Shown: positions 1 to 8,457 of the stretch, one piece after another | Numbering within the stretch: position 1 is the stretch's first letter | Layout of the letters: each line of letters starts with the position of its first letter | Source of the DNA: Terriglobia bacterium | GTDB taxonomy: Bacteria; Acidobacteriota; Terriglobia; JAIQFV01 | Assembly: GCA_020073085.1 (NCBI GenBank) | Contig: JAIQFV010000008.1 | Span: 1-64,000 of the forward strand | Length of the DNA: 64,000 nucleotides | Direction of reading: 5' to 3' | Program-made: the position numbers and the translations under genes | Notes under the pieces: model-generated | Database searches by the model: none | What the model saw: only the letters and a program-made list of their open reading frames with translations | What the model was told of the DNA's origin: nothing

Positions 1-664
1 CCCGAGGCATTCGATCGTCAGATATTCCAATGGGCTGCTTGGAGATTTCCTGAGCGCGACAGTCCCGCATCAATTGTTATCCCTCGTCCGAATTTCTGCA
101 GTTTCAGACTGGTGAAGATCTGAAGGACCGGATTCAGCAGTTCATCTGGCACCCCTCCGGGGGCTCAACCCCCAGAAGGGTAATGGAGTGGTGTTCGGTT
201 CTATTCGCCGCGGCGAATGCCACTCCTACGGAGTTGGATTATGATCGAGGGGGCAGCGACATTCGACAGCTGATCCATCCGCAGATTTCGCGGATGACGC
301 AGAATTAGAACCAGTTCAAAGTTCTAGGTTCAACCCGCCACGGCGGCCAGGAGTTTAAAGTCGAAAGGTTCAAAAGGAGGTAATAGACGCGGGCGGCGGG
401 ATCTTTGACTTTCTTCAGTAATTCGACATGATGGCCCCAGGGGACAGGGGCGATCAATTCTCGCACCGCTTGTGAGAGAATTTAGGCCCTATTGGCTGTT
501 TTTTTGCCCCCGAAATAATCCCCCGTTTGGTACCCTGGATCAGCAGCGAAGGGGTCTGCTTCGCCTATTTCGTCAAGGCCAGCTGGTCGGACCGGTCGGT
601 CAAAAACAGTTCTGATAGTTCAGGCCGGGGGTGGGTATCCATCCCCGCTGCTCAATAGGGGAAA
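1..664. other. non-coding stretch at window start
   Basis: I see no convincing gene here. The stretch has many stops in all frames and patches of low-complexity sequence, including a short TTCGCCTATTTCGTC-like patch near 560-580 that resembles the larger patch at 1530-1606. A gene continuing from left of the window cannot be excluded, but nothing in the first bases supports one. Confidence 0.5.
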
Positions 665-1060
665 CTAGGTGATCTTTAAGCCGAGGCAGGCACAGAAAGC
701 GGCAAGGTCGGTGTGGGACTCTTCGACGATCCTTTGCAAAATATCGAGTTTCAAGGTCTGGTATTGATGCACGGCCACATTCCGAAATCCCACCATGGCA
801 TGCATGGTTTGAGCCAAATCCGGGGTAACCCGCCCTGATCGAGAGAGCAGATCAAATGCGTGAGCGCTGCTCTGGGGAATGCCCAAATGGTCACGGGCCA
901 CAACTCTCATCGCCAAATCAATGGCCGCCTGGCACGCTCGCTCCAGATTCAATATGATGGCATCCTGGCGAGTGAAGTCCTGAAGACGGGTCGGGTCGTT
1001 CGCATATTCCTCCGCGACGCGGCGCAGGCATCGTTCAATGATTCCAGCCTTATTGAGCAT
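665..1060 (-). CDS. hepT: HepT-like ribonuclease toxin (HEPN family)
   Basis: A protein of about 131 residues, all-helical in appearance, with the HEPN RNase signature R-X4-H-X-Y at residues 93-100 (RNVAVHQY). In characterised HepT/MntA type VII systems this motif forms the RNase active site of the toxin, and the nucleotidyltransferase partner silences it by AMPylating the Tyr. The frame stays open upstream to 1222, but that extension lies inside the partner gene. I chose the ATG at 1060, which opens the recognisable HEPN domain 22 nt after the partner's stop; a short GAGG lies just before it. Family assignment is firm. Activity in this strain is inferred. Confidence 0.85.
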   Translation of the reverse strand: MLNKAGIIERCLRRVAEEYANDPTRLQDFTRQDAIILNLERACQAAIDLAMRVVARDHLGIPQSSAHAFDLLSRSGRVTPDLAQTMHAMVGFRNVAVHQYQTLKLDILQRIVEESHTDLAAFCACLGLKIT

Positions 1061-1082
1061 GACCTCATCTGGGGGAGCGGGA

Positions 1083-1496
1083 TTATTCGTCAAGGGAATG
1101 CTCCCCCGTGTAGGCTTCAAGAACAGGCCGGCGATCCTCGCAGAGGCGGGCGTAATAAGATAGCGTCCGCATTTCGAAGTCGGCAATCGCCATTTCATCG
1201 GCCCCCAGGAGGCGCTCTCCACCAGTTACCACTTCATGACAGTGAACCACCGATGAGCCCAAATCCAGGACAGAGATATCAACGGGACAACCCATCAACG
1301 ATTCCAGGTCTCCGCACAGTTGAAGTAAAACCCGTTCCGGAACGCTCTCCCCGGAAGGCATTAGGACCGCGATATCTAAATCGCTCTCCGGATGAACGGC
1401 GCCACTGACTTGGGAGCCATAGGCGTAAATCGCCAACACAGGCGGGATGGCTGCCTGAATTGCGGCAATGAGATCGCGGACGCGGGTCTTGTCCAT
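1083..1496 (-). CDS. mntA: MntA-like nucleotidyltransferase antitoxin
   Basis: A 137-residue minimal nucleotidyltransferase with the GSX10DXD signature: Gly27-Ser28 and Asp39-X-Asp41, followed by a hydrophobic strand. This is the MntA class of antitoxins that AMPylate the HEPN toxin encoded next to it. It is the first gene of the pair and hepT follows after 22 nt, so mntA would be translated first, which suits an antitoxin. The key acidic residues are intact, suggesting a working pair rather than a decayed one. An alternative is a lone NTase of unknown target, but the adjacent HEPN gene argues against that. Confidence 0.85.
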   Translation of the reverse strand: MDKTRVRDLIAAIQAAIPPVLAIYAYGSQVSGAVHPESDLDIAVLMPSGESVPERVLLQLCGDLESLMGCPVDISVLDLGSSVVHCHEVVTGGERLLGADEMAIADFEMRTLSYYARLCEDRRPVLEAYTGEHSLDE

Positions 1497-1529
1497 GGAA
1501 CGATGTTAATGCATTCCGAAAGGTTCGTC

Positions 1530-1606
1530 AAAGATAGTCTATCGGTCTGTTCAGTCAGAAAACCTGTCTGTTTCGTCTATTTGGTCTGCTTCGTCCATTT
1601 CGTCAA
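1530..1606. repeat. TTCGTC-rich low-complexity patch
   Basis: A run of imperfect short units of the form TTCGTCNATTTNGTCTG repeats several times between the mntA start and the palindromic element at 1776. A weaker version is seen near 560-580, on the other side of the toxin-antitoxin pair. It does not look coding. It resembles low-complexity intergenic patches seen in many environmental genomes, and its origin is unknown to me. Confidence 0.55.
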
Positions 1607-1775
1607 GTGCGCCAATCCAGAAAAACCACGATTCAAATGTTGTGGGGTCAGATCCGGACAACTACAAATTCCGAGGAAACGGCGAGGCGCACGGCTGGAA
1701 GCCTCGATTCATCGAACCCTGATTCTCAAGCGGGACCAAACCCAGCACCCCGTTAACGGGACGCTTCAAATAAAT

Positions 1776-1902
1776 CAACCCCGATGAATCGGGGTAGCTG
1801 CTTCGGGGGGATCGTTACCCGCCGGTGAACCGGGGGGCTGTACGAAGGCAAGTCCGCTGAAGCGGACTCGACGACGCTCAGGCAACGGAAAGACGGAATG
1901 AG
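1776..1902. repeat. palindromic intergenic element, copy 1
   Basis: An element of about 125 bp with three short perfect inverted repeats, each closed by the dinucleotide GA so that every arm junction reads TGAA: CCCCGAT-GA-ATCGGGG, a GCCGGT-GA-ACCGG stem, and AGTCCGCT-GA-AGCGGACT. It ends in a conserved tail that includes GGCAACGGAAAGACGGAATG. A nearly identical copy lies at 2551-2675, and its first third is also part of each tandem unit between them. No protein is encoded. Confidence 0.8.
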
Positions 1903-2041
1903 GAACAAAGCATTAGGGTCTAAATTTTCAATTTTGATGTTTGTGCAGGAGAAACATTGAGGATTTAGAATTGACCCTAAAATGATACGCCGAAATCATA
2001 TCCTGCCGCTTAAATGTAGATTGCAAAGATACGACTCCAAT

Positions 2042-2550
2042 GAATGCTTGAAGCAAATTCCAAATTCCAAACCGCCAAATTCCAAATAAAAACCAAATTC
2101 CAAAATCCAAAAAAGCCAGGAAGAGAAAGGCCGGCAACCCCGATGAATCGGGGTAGCGGCTTTGGGGGGATTGTTACCCGCCATGGTTGGAACAAAATCC
2201 AAATTCCAAATCCCAAATTCCAAACAAAAATCAAATTCCAAAATCCAAAAAAGCCAGGAAGTGAAAGGCCGGCAACCCCGATGAATCGCGGTAGCTGCTT
2301 TGGGGGGATCGTTACCCACCATACTTGAAGCAAATTCCAAATTCCAAACCGCCAAGTTCCAAATAAAAACCAAATTCCAAAATCCAAAAAAGCCAGGAAG
2401 AGAAAGGCCGGCAACCCCGATGAATCGGGGTAGCTGCTTCGAGGGGATCGTTACCCACCATACTTGAAGCAAATTCCAAATTCCAAACCGCCAAATTCCA
2501 AATAAAAACCAAATTCCAAAATCCAAAAAAGCTAGGAAGAGAAAGGCCGG
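2042..2550. repeat. tandem array, about four units of 138-139 bp
   Basis: Four head-to-tail units. The shared string CCGGCAACCCC begins at 2131, 2269, 2408 and 2547, giving spacings of 138, 139 and 139 bp. Each unit has an A-rich half made of CAAATTCCAAATTCC-type 7-8-mers and a GC-rich half with the CCCCGATGAATCGGGG hairpin. Open frames run through the array on both strands because the period is nearly a multiple of three, but the encoded Trp/Phe/Asn repeats are an artefact of base composition. The units are nearly identical, so this is not a CRISPR array. Confidence 0.85.
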
Positions 2551-2675
2551 CAACCCCGATGAATCGGGGTAGCTGCTTTGGGGGGATTGTTACCCGCCGG
2601 TGAACCGGCGCTGTACGAAGGCAAGTCCGCTGAAGCGGACTCGAGGACGCTCAGGCAACGGAAAGACGGAATGAG
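2551..2675. repeat. palindromic intergenic element, copy 2
   Basis: A near-identical second copy of the element at 1776-1902, with the same three GA-closed hairpins and the same tail. It carries a two-base deletion and a few substitutions around the middle hairpin. The two copies bracket the tandem array, as if the array expanded inside a duplicated element. It ends about 120 nt before the mrp start. Confidence 0.8.
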
Positions 2676-2793
2676 CAATTGCATTCCCTTGGAAACTACA
2701 TTAAAATGGCATTTATTTCACCACACCTCAATTGCCGGCAGGGAAAAGCAAGATTGCTCTTCAACCTTGTGTATCGACTCAAAGGGAGTTGCC

Positions 2794-3882
2794 ATGGAAG
2801 ACCAGAGTGTCCAAGTCACTGAATCAGCGGTACTCAATGCGTTGAGGGCAATCAACGATCCGGATCTGCACCGCGACATCGTCGCCCTCGGTTTCGTTCA
2901 GGAAGTCAAGATCTGCGGGGGACAGGTGGCGTTCAAGATCGTGCTCACAACCCCGGCGTGCCCGGTTCGTGACAAGATGCGGGACGAGGCGAAGGCCGTG
3001 GTCTCCGCGCTCCCTGGAGTCACTCAGGTCAATGTTCAAATGGATGCCAAAGTAGTGGCCACCATGGGCATCCCCGAAAAACAGTCGATTGCCGGCATCC
3101 GCAACATCCTGGTGGTGGGCAGCGGTAAAGGCGGTGTCGGAAAATCCACGGTTGCTGCCAACCTCGCCATTTCGCTGGCCAATATGGGAGCCCGGGTGGG
3201 CCTGATGGATGGTGATATCTATGGCCCCAACATCCCCCTGATGCTGGGAATCACCGAGCAGCCCATCGTTCAAAACGAGCGCGTCGTCCCGGTCATCAAG
3301 CATGGGTTGAAGGTCATTTCCATGGGGTTTTTCAACCGCGGGGATACGCCGGTCATCTGGCGCGGACCCATGCTCCACAGCGCGATCCAGCAGTTTCTCA
3401 AGCAGGTGAGCTGGGGGGAACTCGATTATCTTATGGTGGATTTGCCGCCGGGAACGGGCGATGTTCAGCTGACGTTGGTGCAATCGGTGCCCCTGACGGG
3501 TGCGGTGGTTGTCTCCACGCCGCAGGATGTGGCGCTGCAGGACGCCCGCAAGGCCATCATGATGTTCAAACAGATGAAGGTGGACATCCTGGGGGTGGTG
3601 GAGAACATGAGTTACTTTCTCTGTCCCCAATGCCACCACCGGAGCGATATTTTTTCACACGGCGGAGCGAGGAAGGCGAGCGAGAAATTTGACGTTCCGT
3701 TCCTGGGTGAAATCCCCCTGGACGTCTCCATTCGTGAGGGCGGTGACACGGGCTTGCCCATCACCGTCACTCAGCCCGACTCTGATCTTTCAAAGGTCTT
3801 TACCCGGGTGGCCGAGCAACTCGCCGCGCAAATCAGCATATCGAACTTTAAACAACCCGGAGTCCCCGCAGGGGTCATGTAA
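2794..3882 (+). CDS. mrp: Mrp/ApbC-type iron-sulfur carrier P-loop ATPase
   Basis: A 362-residue protein with an N-terminal MIP18/DUF59 domain (about 1-90) and a MinD-like ATPase domain. The deviant Walker A, GSGKGGVGKST, is at residues 109-119, and a CPQC pair near residue 275 is the usual site for binding a bridging Fe-S cluster. Mrp proteins carry or insert Fe-S clusters in the cytoplasm as dimers. The frame is open back to 2578, but that part reads through repeat DNA. The ATG at 2794 has an AAGGGAG ribosome site 6 nt upstream and opens the MIP18 domain directly. It stands alone, converging with the minus-strand gene that ends at 3928. Confidence 0.93.
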   Translation: MEDQSVQVTESAVLNALRAINDPDLHRDIVALGFVQEVKICGGQVAFKIVLTTPACPVRDKMRDEAKAVVSALPGVTQVNVQMDAKVVATMGIPEKQSIAGIRNILVVGSGKGGVGKSTVAANLAISLANMGARVGLMDGDIYGPNIPLMLGITEQPIVQNERVVPVIKHGLKVISMGFFNRGDTPVIWRGPMLHSAIQQFLKQVSWGELDYLMVDLPPGTGDVQLTLVQSVPLTGAVVVSTPQDVALQDARKAIMMFKQMKVDILGVVENMSYFLCPQCHHRSDIFSHGGARKASEKFDVPFLGEIPLDVSIREGGDTGLPITVTQPDSDLSKVFTRVAEQLAAQISISNFKQPGVPAGVM

Positions 3883-3927
3883 TAAGCACTCAGCGGCCCG
3901 GGGGTACGCGATCTCAAGAGTGAGAAT

Positions 3928-4980
3928 CTAATAGAGAATCTTCAACCTGAAGAATCCTAAGAAGAATTTGTTTGACTCCACTGGCCGCAGTCGTGGCTCG
4001 GGATCCTGTTCGAGCAGGTCGAGCCGTGTTTCTTTCACTGCCCCGGCTCCCCCCGCACGACCCTCCTCGTAATAAACCACGTTGTCCTGTTGCCCCAAAG
4101 ACTTGATGGAGCTGTCCTTCAAGAAGATCATAACCAGGTAAGGTGAATCCCGGACCCCCGGGGTTGAATAAAAAATCAGATCGCCTCTCTGAGCGCGATC
4201 CCGGTCCTTCCCGGTGAACGTCACATTGAATTCCTTCAGGGAGCCCGCGTCGACCCAATCTGAGAAAAATTCATTCGCAAGGTCAGTAGGAAGGTAGGCC
4301 CCCCCTCGCGTCCGGAAGATCTTCTCGCCCAGCGGTGTCATCGGGAAGCTGTACTTCTCGATGGAGGGTAATGGCAGGAGGGCGCCAAACCGTCTTTGCC
4401 AGGTGTCCGAATGCCTTCGCAGTGCCTCCCGAATGGCAAAGCACACAAAACCTGCCGCATGATGCTCGCCCGCCGGCCAATCCGGGCTCATCTGACGGAC
4501 CTGGAGATCGGCGATCGATGTGAAGGCGCGCCGAAAATTCTCCCGGTCGGTGAAGGAGGTGAGCTGGAAGGAGTCCGGAAACCCGTCCTGGTTTGAATCT
4601 GTGCTGACGGTATGGGTAAACACACGCACCTCGCCGGCCGCTGCGTTGTGCACTTTGAAGCGAATCACCGCTTCTCCTTCGGCGGCCCTGGACTTGATAA
4701 AGTACGAGACTCCCCGCTCACTCAACCGTACTTCGTCCGTTGGAAACAGATTGACAAAGTCAGCGCCTTGGACGATCTGAGTGCTGATCTTCGGATGGGG
4801 GAAAAAGATTCGGCGTACTCTCGGCATCTCGACCTGAATACGAACAGGTGTCCGGGAGATACCATCCGCAGGAAGGTCAATTCGACCCGGTCCAACAATA
4901 ATCTTTGAGGGAAGCAGGAAGGAAATGCCGAGAATCCCGAGCAGGACCAGATAAATACTGACAAATAGTTTTTTTCGCAT
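3928..4980 (-). CDS. DUF1175-like membrane-anchored protein
   Basis: About 350 residues with an N-terminal membrane anchor. Next come an Ig-like segment (DGISRTPVRIQV), an Asp-rich DSNQDGFPD loop, and a C-terminal region resembling DUF1175, the family of E. coli YfaT: a helix reading FAIREALRRH, then RGDLIFY and a C-terminal FLGFFRL. In YfaT-like proteins I recall a DCxGLxRF motif at the helix start; here the stretch reads HAAGFVCF, so the Cys aligned with a possible nucleophile is replaced by Ala. The family assignment comes from memory of the pattern. The ATG at 4980 gives a clean signal anchor; a TTG at 5058 with AAGGG upstream is an alternative start. No YfaS-like macroglobulin gene is nearby. 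Confidence 0.6.
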   Translation of the reverse strand: MRKKLFVSIYLVLLGILGISFLLPSKIIVGPGRIDLPADGISRTPVRIQVEMPRVRRIFFPHPKISTQIVQGADFVNLFPTDEVRLSERGVSYFIKSRAAEGEAVIRFKVHNAAAGEVRVFTHTVSTDSNQDGFPDSFQLTSFTDRENFRRAFTSIADLQVRQMSPDWPAGEHHAAGFVCFAIREALRRHSDTWQRRFGALLPLPSIEKYSFPMTPLGEKIFRTRGGAYLPTDLANEFFSDWVDAGSLKEFNVTFTGKDRDRAQRGDLIFYSTPGVRDSPYLVMIFLKDSSIKSLGQQDNVVYYEEGRAGGAGAVKETRLDLLEQDPEPRLRPVESNKFFLGFFRLKILY

Positions 4981-5075
4981 CGAGCTGGAGCGCGGAGCGG
5001 GGCCATTGGATTCTAACAAGGCTAATCGGGACAGAATTAATTCAACCCTTGGAGACAATTCAGCCCTTCAGGGGA

Positions 5076-5116
5076 AGTCAGAAGTCGGATGTCAGAAGTC
5101 AGAGCTCAGAAGAAGA
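5076..5116. repeat. short TCAGAAGTC repeats
   Basis: About four imperfect units of TCAGAAGTC/TCAGAGCTC type lie between the membrane-protein gene ending at 5176 and the DUF1175-like gene. They resemble the AGCTGATAGCTGA patch at 12405-12600 in style but not in sequence. They are non-coding. Confidence 0.5.
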
Positions 5117-5175
5117 ACACCTCCAATGAATAACCTGTGGGGGGAGAATTGCATCCATCCTCTTCTGTGTTCGTC

Positions 5176-6123
5176 CTACGAATCAACGAAAGACGACTGC
5201 ATCAGGGGGGTCTCTTTCTCCCGGGCTTTCCCCGCCCGGAAGTTGACAAATTCAAACATCACAAAGCACTCCACACAAAAGGGAGGGAATCCAAGGTATC
5301 CCGCCAGAGGCATTTCAAAGATTTTCGCCCCTTGCATGATCGGGAACACATACTTCCAGCGTGCGATCGCCCAAAAGTTCCAGAACTCCCAGAGAAAACC
5401 GCAGAACAAGCCCGCCAGCAACATGGAGTAAATCTCCCGGCGGTGGCCTCTGATCCAATCCCGCCAGAGCGATCGTCGCCCCAACCAGTAATTGATCGGG
5501 TCCAAGGCAAAAATCATTCCCAGCCAAACGGAACCGAAAAGGTAGGACGCGGCCGGCTGGGGAACCATTAAAGGAAAGACCAGCATGACCGATCCGATCA
5601 GGAGACTGCCGACAAGAAGGCGTCGGGAGGGCACGGCTGAAACGACCTCGGGGGAAGGCTCGAAAATCTCGAGGGCATTCAGCAGGTCGGTCGTTTCAAA
5701 CAGCGCCGGCCAGATGGTTGCGAAGGCCCAGCCATATCCGAGATATCGCAGAAACATATCCTGAGGGAGATTCAAATAGGACCAGTTTCTGAGATGGAGA
5801 TTGTAGGCCTCAAACACAAGCCAGAGCGGGATCGACCACAACGCCAACCAGAAAAAACTTCGGGGAGAGTCTTTGAGGCGCGAGCGGGAGGTCAGTCGAT
5901 ACACGGCTGCGTCCGCCACCAGGATATAGCCCGACCACACCAGCGGAGTGAAGTAATGGACGACAAAATACACCTTCATCCGAAGCAGACCCTCCGCCGC
6001 AAGAATCACAAAGAGGCCGAGGAGGCCATACACCGGCCAAGGCCTTTTCTTCTCAATCCGCGCATAACGGAGCGCGAACCACAGAACCATCAGCATGAGC
6101 ATCAAAATCCCAGTCCAAGCCAT
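5176..6123 (-). CDS. multipass membrane protein of unknown function
   Basis: A 315-residue integral membrane protein with roughly eight hydrophobic segments. Aromatic-rich patches include FLWEFWNFWAIARW (about 250-263), and a conserved-looking LAGYLGFPPFCVECFVMF segment follows near 280. The Pro/Gly/Glu pattern recalls membrane lyases and carotenoid-type cyclases, but I do not recognise the family and assign no reaction. It lies 73 nt downstream of the transglutaminase-like gene on the same strand and is probably cotranscribed. The C-terminal tail is short and charged. That it is a real gene is clear from its length and hydrophobic pattern. Confidence 0.7.
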   Translation of the reverse strand: MAWTGILMLMLMVLWFALRYARIEKKRPWPVYGLLGLFVILAAEGLLRMKVYFVVHYFTPLVWSGYILVADAAVYRLTSRSRLKDSPRSFFWLALWSIPLWLVFEAYNLHLRNWSYLNLPQDMFLRYLGYGWAFATIWPALFETTDLLNALEIFEPSPEVVSAVPSRRLLVGSLLIGSVMLVFPLMVPQPAASYLFGSVWLGMIFALDPINYWLGRRSLWRDWIRGHRREIYSMLLAGLFCGFLWEFWNFWAIARWKYVFPIMQGAKIFEMPLAGYLGFPPFCVECFVMFEFVNFRAGKAREKETPLMQSSFVDS

Positions 6124-6196
6124 GAATCATTCCCCCTACTGCCCGAAACATACGGCGGGCTCTATGCATTGTACCAAGTTTTTTGGTTTCTGCCCT

Positions 6197-8371
6197 TCAC
6201 AGGTTGCTTCTTTCGAATTGGAGTCTTGACCTGAAAGCAAGAAATGTCTGGGCATTTAGGCGGGACGGATCGTACCGCAGCGCATTGTAAAGCATGGCGA
6301 GTTCAACTGCCACCGCGCGAATTCGCGCGTCACCGATCGACTGCGAAAACTCCATGGGTGTCTGGTTGGGGTGGCGATGGAATCCGCGGCGAGCGAGTGT
6401 CTTTAACCACTGTGAGAAGATCTCTGTGACCAGATGGGGTTGAGGCGACCGGACGAGCCGGCGGTGGCGTACCAGGCGCCATATCCCCCATGCCCCGAGG
6501 AGAATGAGCAGTCCGCCCCCTCCCCACAGAAACGATCGTCCCCCCCGCTCCCACAGGCGCGGTTGTCCGGAAAATGGTTGAGCCGAGAACAAGGCCGTAC
6601 GCAAATAACTCGAGAAGGCCGTCGTCCAAGCCAACCAGATTTGTTCCATGGCGTTCTTGAAGGACAGGGCCTTGCCCTGGAGACCTTGAAACAGCGTGAC
6701 CTGATGGAAGGCATCGTACCCCACAATCCAATTGATCCAGAACAACTCCAGGGCGTCGAGATAATGATTCAAGGTGATCCAGGCGGTGGATTGTACGGTC
6801 GGTGCCACCGCCGGGGTAGGATCGAACGCCACCCAGCCATATCCTGGAAAGAACACCTCCACCCAACTGTGGGCATCCGCCTGCCGGACAATAAAATCCC
6901 CTCCGATTGCATTGTATTCCCCGGTCTGAAAACCATTGACCACTCGAGAGGGGATTCCCAGGGTCCGCAATAGGATGGCCATCGAGGACGCGAAGTATTC
7001 ACAGTGCCCTCGACGGGTCACGAACAAGAATTGGGCGATCGGATCGTCCTCTCGCACGGCAGGCAAATCCAGTGTGTATCCAAAATTCTCCCTCAAGTAT
7101 CGTTCGACACTCCGGGCGCGATCGTAGTTGTTGGTGTCCCCCCGCGTCATCCTCATGGCCAAATCAGGAATTCGGGGGTCGATCGCCGGGAGAGCCAGAT
7201 AATCTTCTCCAAAGTCCGGGGGATAATCCGTGCCCGCCTGACGGAGTGTTGTGGCCGGAGGGGGACCGATATCGGAGACGGCGTCATAACGGATGCGAGT
7301 GTACGGCTGGCGTATCATCACAAAAGAATCGCCCTTGTTCATCCGCACTTGCGCCTGGATCTGGATGGCCCGGGCCCGGGCTGCCGCAAACAGCACTTCG
7401 GTGGAGATCGGTTCCAGGAAGACCTGATAACGGACAAGGCGGTGAGGCGGTGGGATTTGCTCCGGAAGAACATGGTAGCTGGCGCTGGCGTCCCGCGACA
7501 ATTTTCCCGGATCAATTTCAAGACTTCGGCGCCAGGAGTTTCCGATAAACCAGTTCAAGGCGATGCCTCGCCACTTCACCCCCTCGAATTGGCGCGGGTC
7601 GCCCTCCACCTTTACCCGCATCACAATCGACAGGTTCTTCTTTAGAGAGCCGACCGAACCGAACTGAACCGTGGTCGAGAACCCTGTCAGGGATTGCGTC
7701 GGGGAATTCAACCGGCTGAAAAAACCTGCTCCCACGCGAGGCAGAGCAAAGAAAAACAGGACGGCAGAGGCAACAATCCCGATGCTCAACGTGGCGGAGG
7801 CCGCAGCCAGGGCCCCGTACAAACGACGGGGTCTGATGGGGGCTGCAACCAGGCGGGCAGCCCCGTCGTCGGCCTTCCGGGGGGCCCCGGCGCTCAGTTC
7901 CTGCTGGGAACGTTTGATTTCGAAGCTGGTCAGGGTGGATATGACCAGCGTCAAAAAGGCTAGGAAGGCCACGAAAAACGATGCATTGATGGTCATGGCG
8001 GCCGCGGCCAACAATTCCATGAAGGCAATTCCGATCAAGTAGAAATAATCCTTGTCCTTCTTCTCGGAGAAGAACTTCAGAATCTGAATGAAGATGAGAA
8101 GGTGGATGGCAGCTTCCACGAAAGACCGGGAGAGCCACGCCATATCCAGGAGAAAGACCGCGATGTAGACCTTGGAAAAGAGGGAGACGCGCTCAGCCGG
8201 CAGGTGGAAGGATCGTCGTTTCAGACCGAGATACAAATAGACCGAGTACGCCAGCGAAAAGACCAGGATTGAGGGAAAGTCCACTCGGCCCGTCGACGCC
8301 AGGGTGAAGAAGCCGACCGCGAGCAGGAGGTTCACAGAGGTTTGGAAATAGACATCTGCGCGCGATTTCAT
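6197..8371 (-). CDS. TgpA-like membrane transglutaminase (DUF3488/TGc/DUF4129)
   Basis: A 724-residue protein. It has about six N-terminal membrane segments (DUF3488 type), then an extracytoplasmic region, a transglutaminase-like core, one more membrane helix near residue 600 and a DUF4129-like C-terminus. The catalytic triad is visible: Cys in RRGHCEYF (about 458), His in DAHSW (about 501) and Asp in FDPTP (about 516). Members such as Pseudomonas TgpA are inner-membrane proteins with a periplasmic transglutaminase domain; substrates are not settled. Such genes usually sit with a MoxR ATPase and a DUF58 protein, neither of which is present here. The gene follows udg after 86 nt in the same minus-strand run. 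Confidence 0.88.
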   Translation of the reverse strand: MKSRADVYFQTSVNLLLAVGFFTLASTGRVDFPSILVFSLAYSVYLYLGLKRRSFHLPAERVSLFSKVYIAVFLLDMAWLSRSFVEAAIHLLIFIQILKFFSEKKDKDYFYLIGIAFMELLAAAAMTINASFFVAFLAFLTLVISTLTSFEIKRSQQELSAGAPRKADDGAARLVAAPIRPRRLYGALAAASATLSIGIVASAVLFFFALPRVGAGFFSRLNSPTQSLTGFSTTVQFGSVGSLKKNLSIVMRVKVEGDPRQFEGVKWRGIALNWFIGNSWRRSLEIDPGKLSRDASASYHVLPEQIPPPHRLVRYQVFLEPISTEVLFAAARARAIQIQAQVRMNKGDSFVMIRQPYTRIRYDAVSDIGPPPATTLRQAGTDYPPDFGEDYLALPAIDPRIPDLAMRMTRGDTNNYDRARSVERYLRENFGYTLDLPAVREDDPIAQFLFVTRRGHCEYFASSMAILLRTLGIPSRVVNGFQTGEYNAIGGDFIVRQADAHSWVEVFFPGYGWVAFDPTPAVAPTVQSTAWITLNHYLDALELFWINWIVGYDAFHQVTLFQGLQGKALSFKNAMEQIWLAWTTAFSSYLRTALFSAQPFSGQPRLWERGGRSFLWGGGGLLILLGAWGIWRLVRHRRLVRSPQPHLVTEIFSQWLKTLARRGFHRHPNQTPMEFSQSIGDARIRAVAVELAMLYNALRYDPSRLNAQTFLAFRSRLQFERSNL

Positions 8372-8457
8372 TTTGAATTAAGTCCGAACAGACATCCGGC
8401 TGGACGGTAAAGGTGCAGCAGTGTGGTTCGGGAGAGCGCTCGCCCATCGGGGCGCCT

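Noticed and set aside
1996-2553. Long overlapping open frames on both strands encoding Trp/Phe/Asn-rich repeats
   Set aside because: They run through the 139-bp tandem array; the open frame follows from A-rich 7-mers and a near-multiple-of-three period, with no ribosome site or unique sequence.
2042-2597. Possible CRISPR array
   Set aside because: The whole unit is repeated with few changes; there are no unique spacers and no cas genes.
2578-2793. 72-codon N-terminal extension of mrp
   Set aside because: It reads through palindromic repeat DNA; the ATG at 2794 has a good ribosome site and starts the MIP18 domain.
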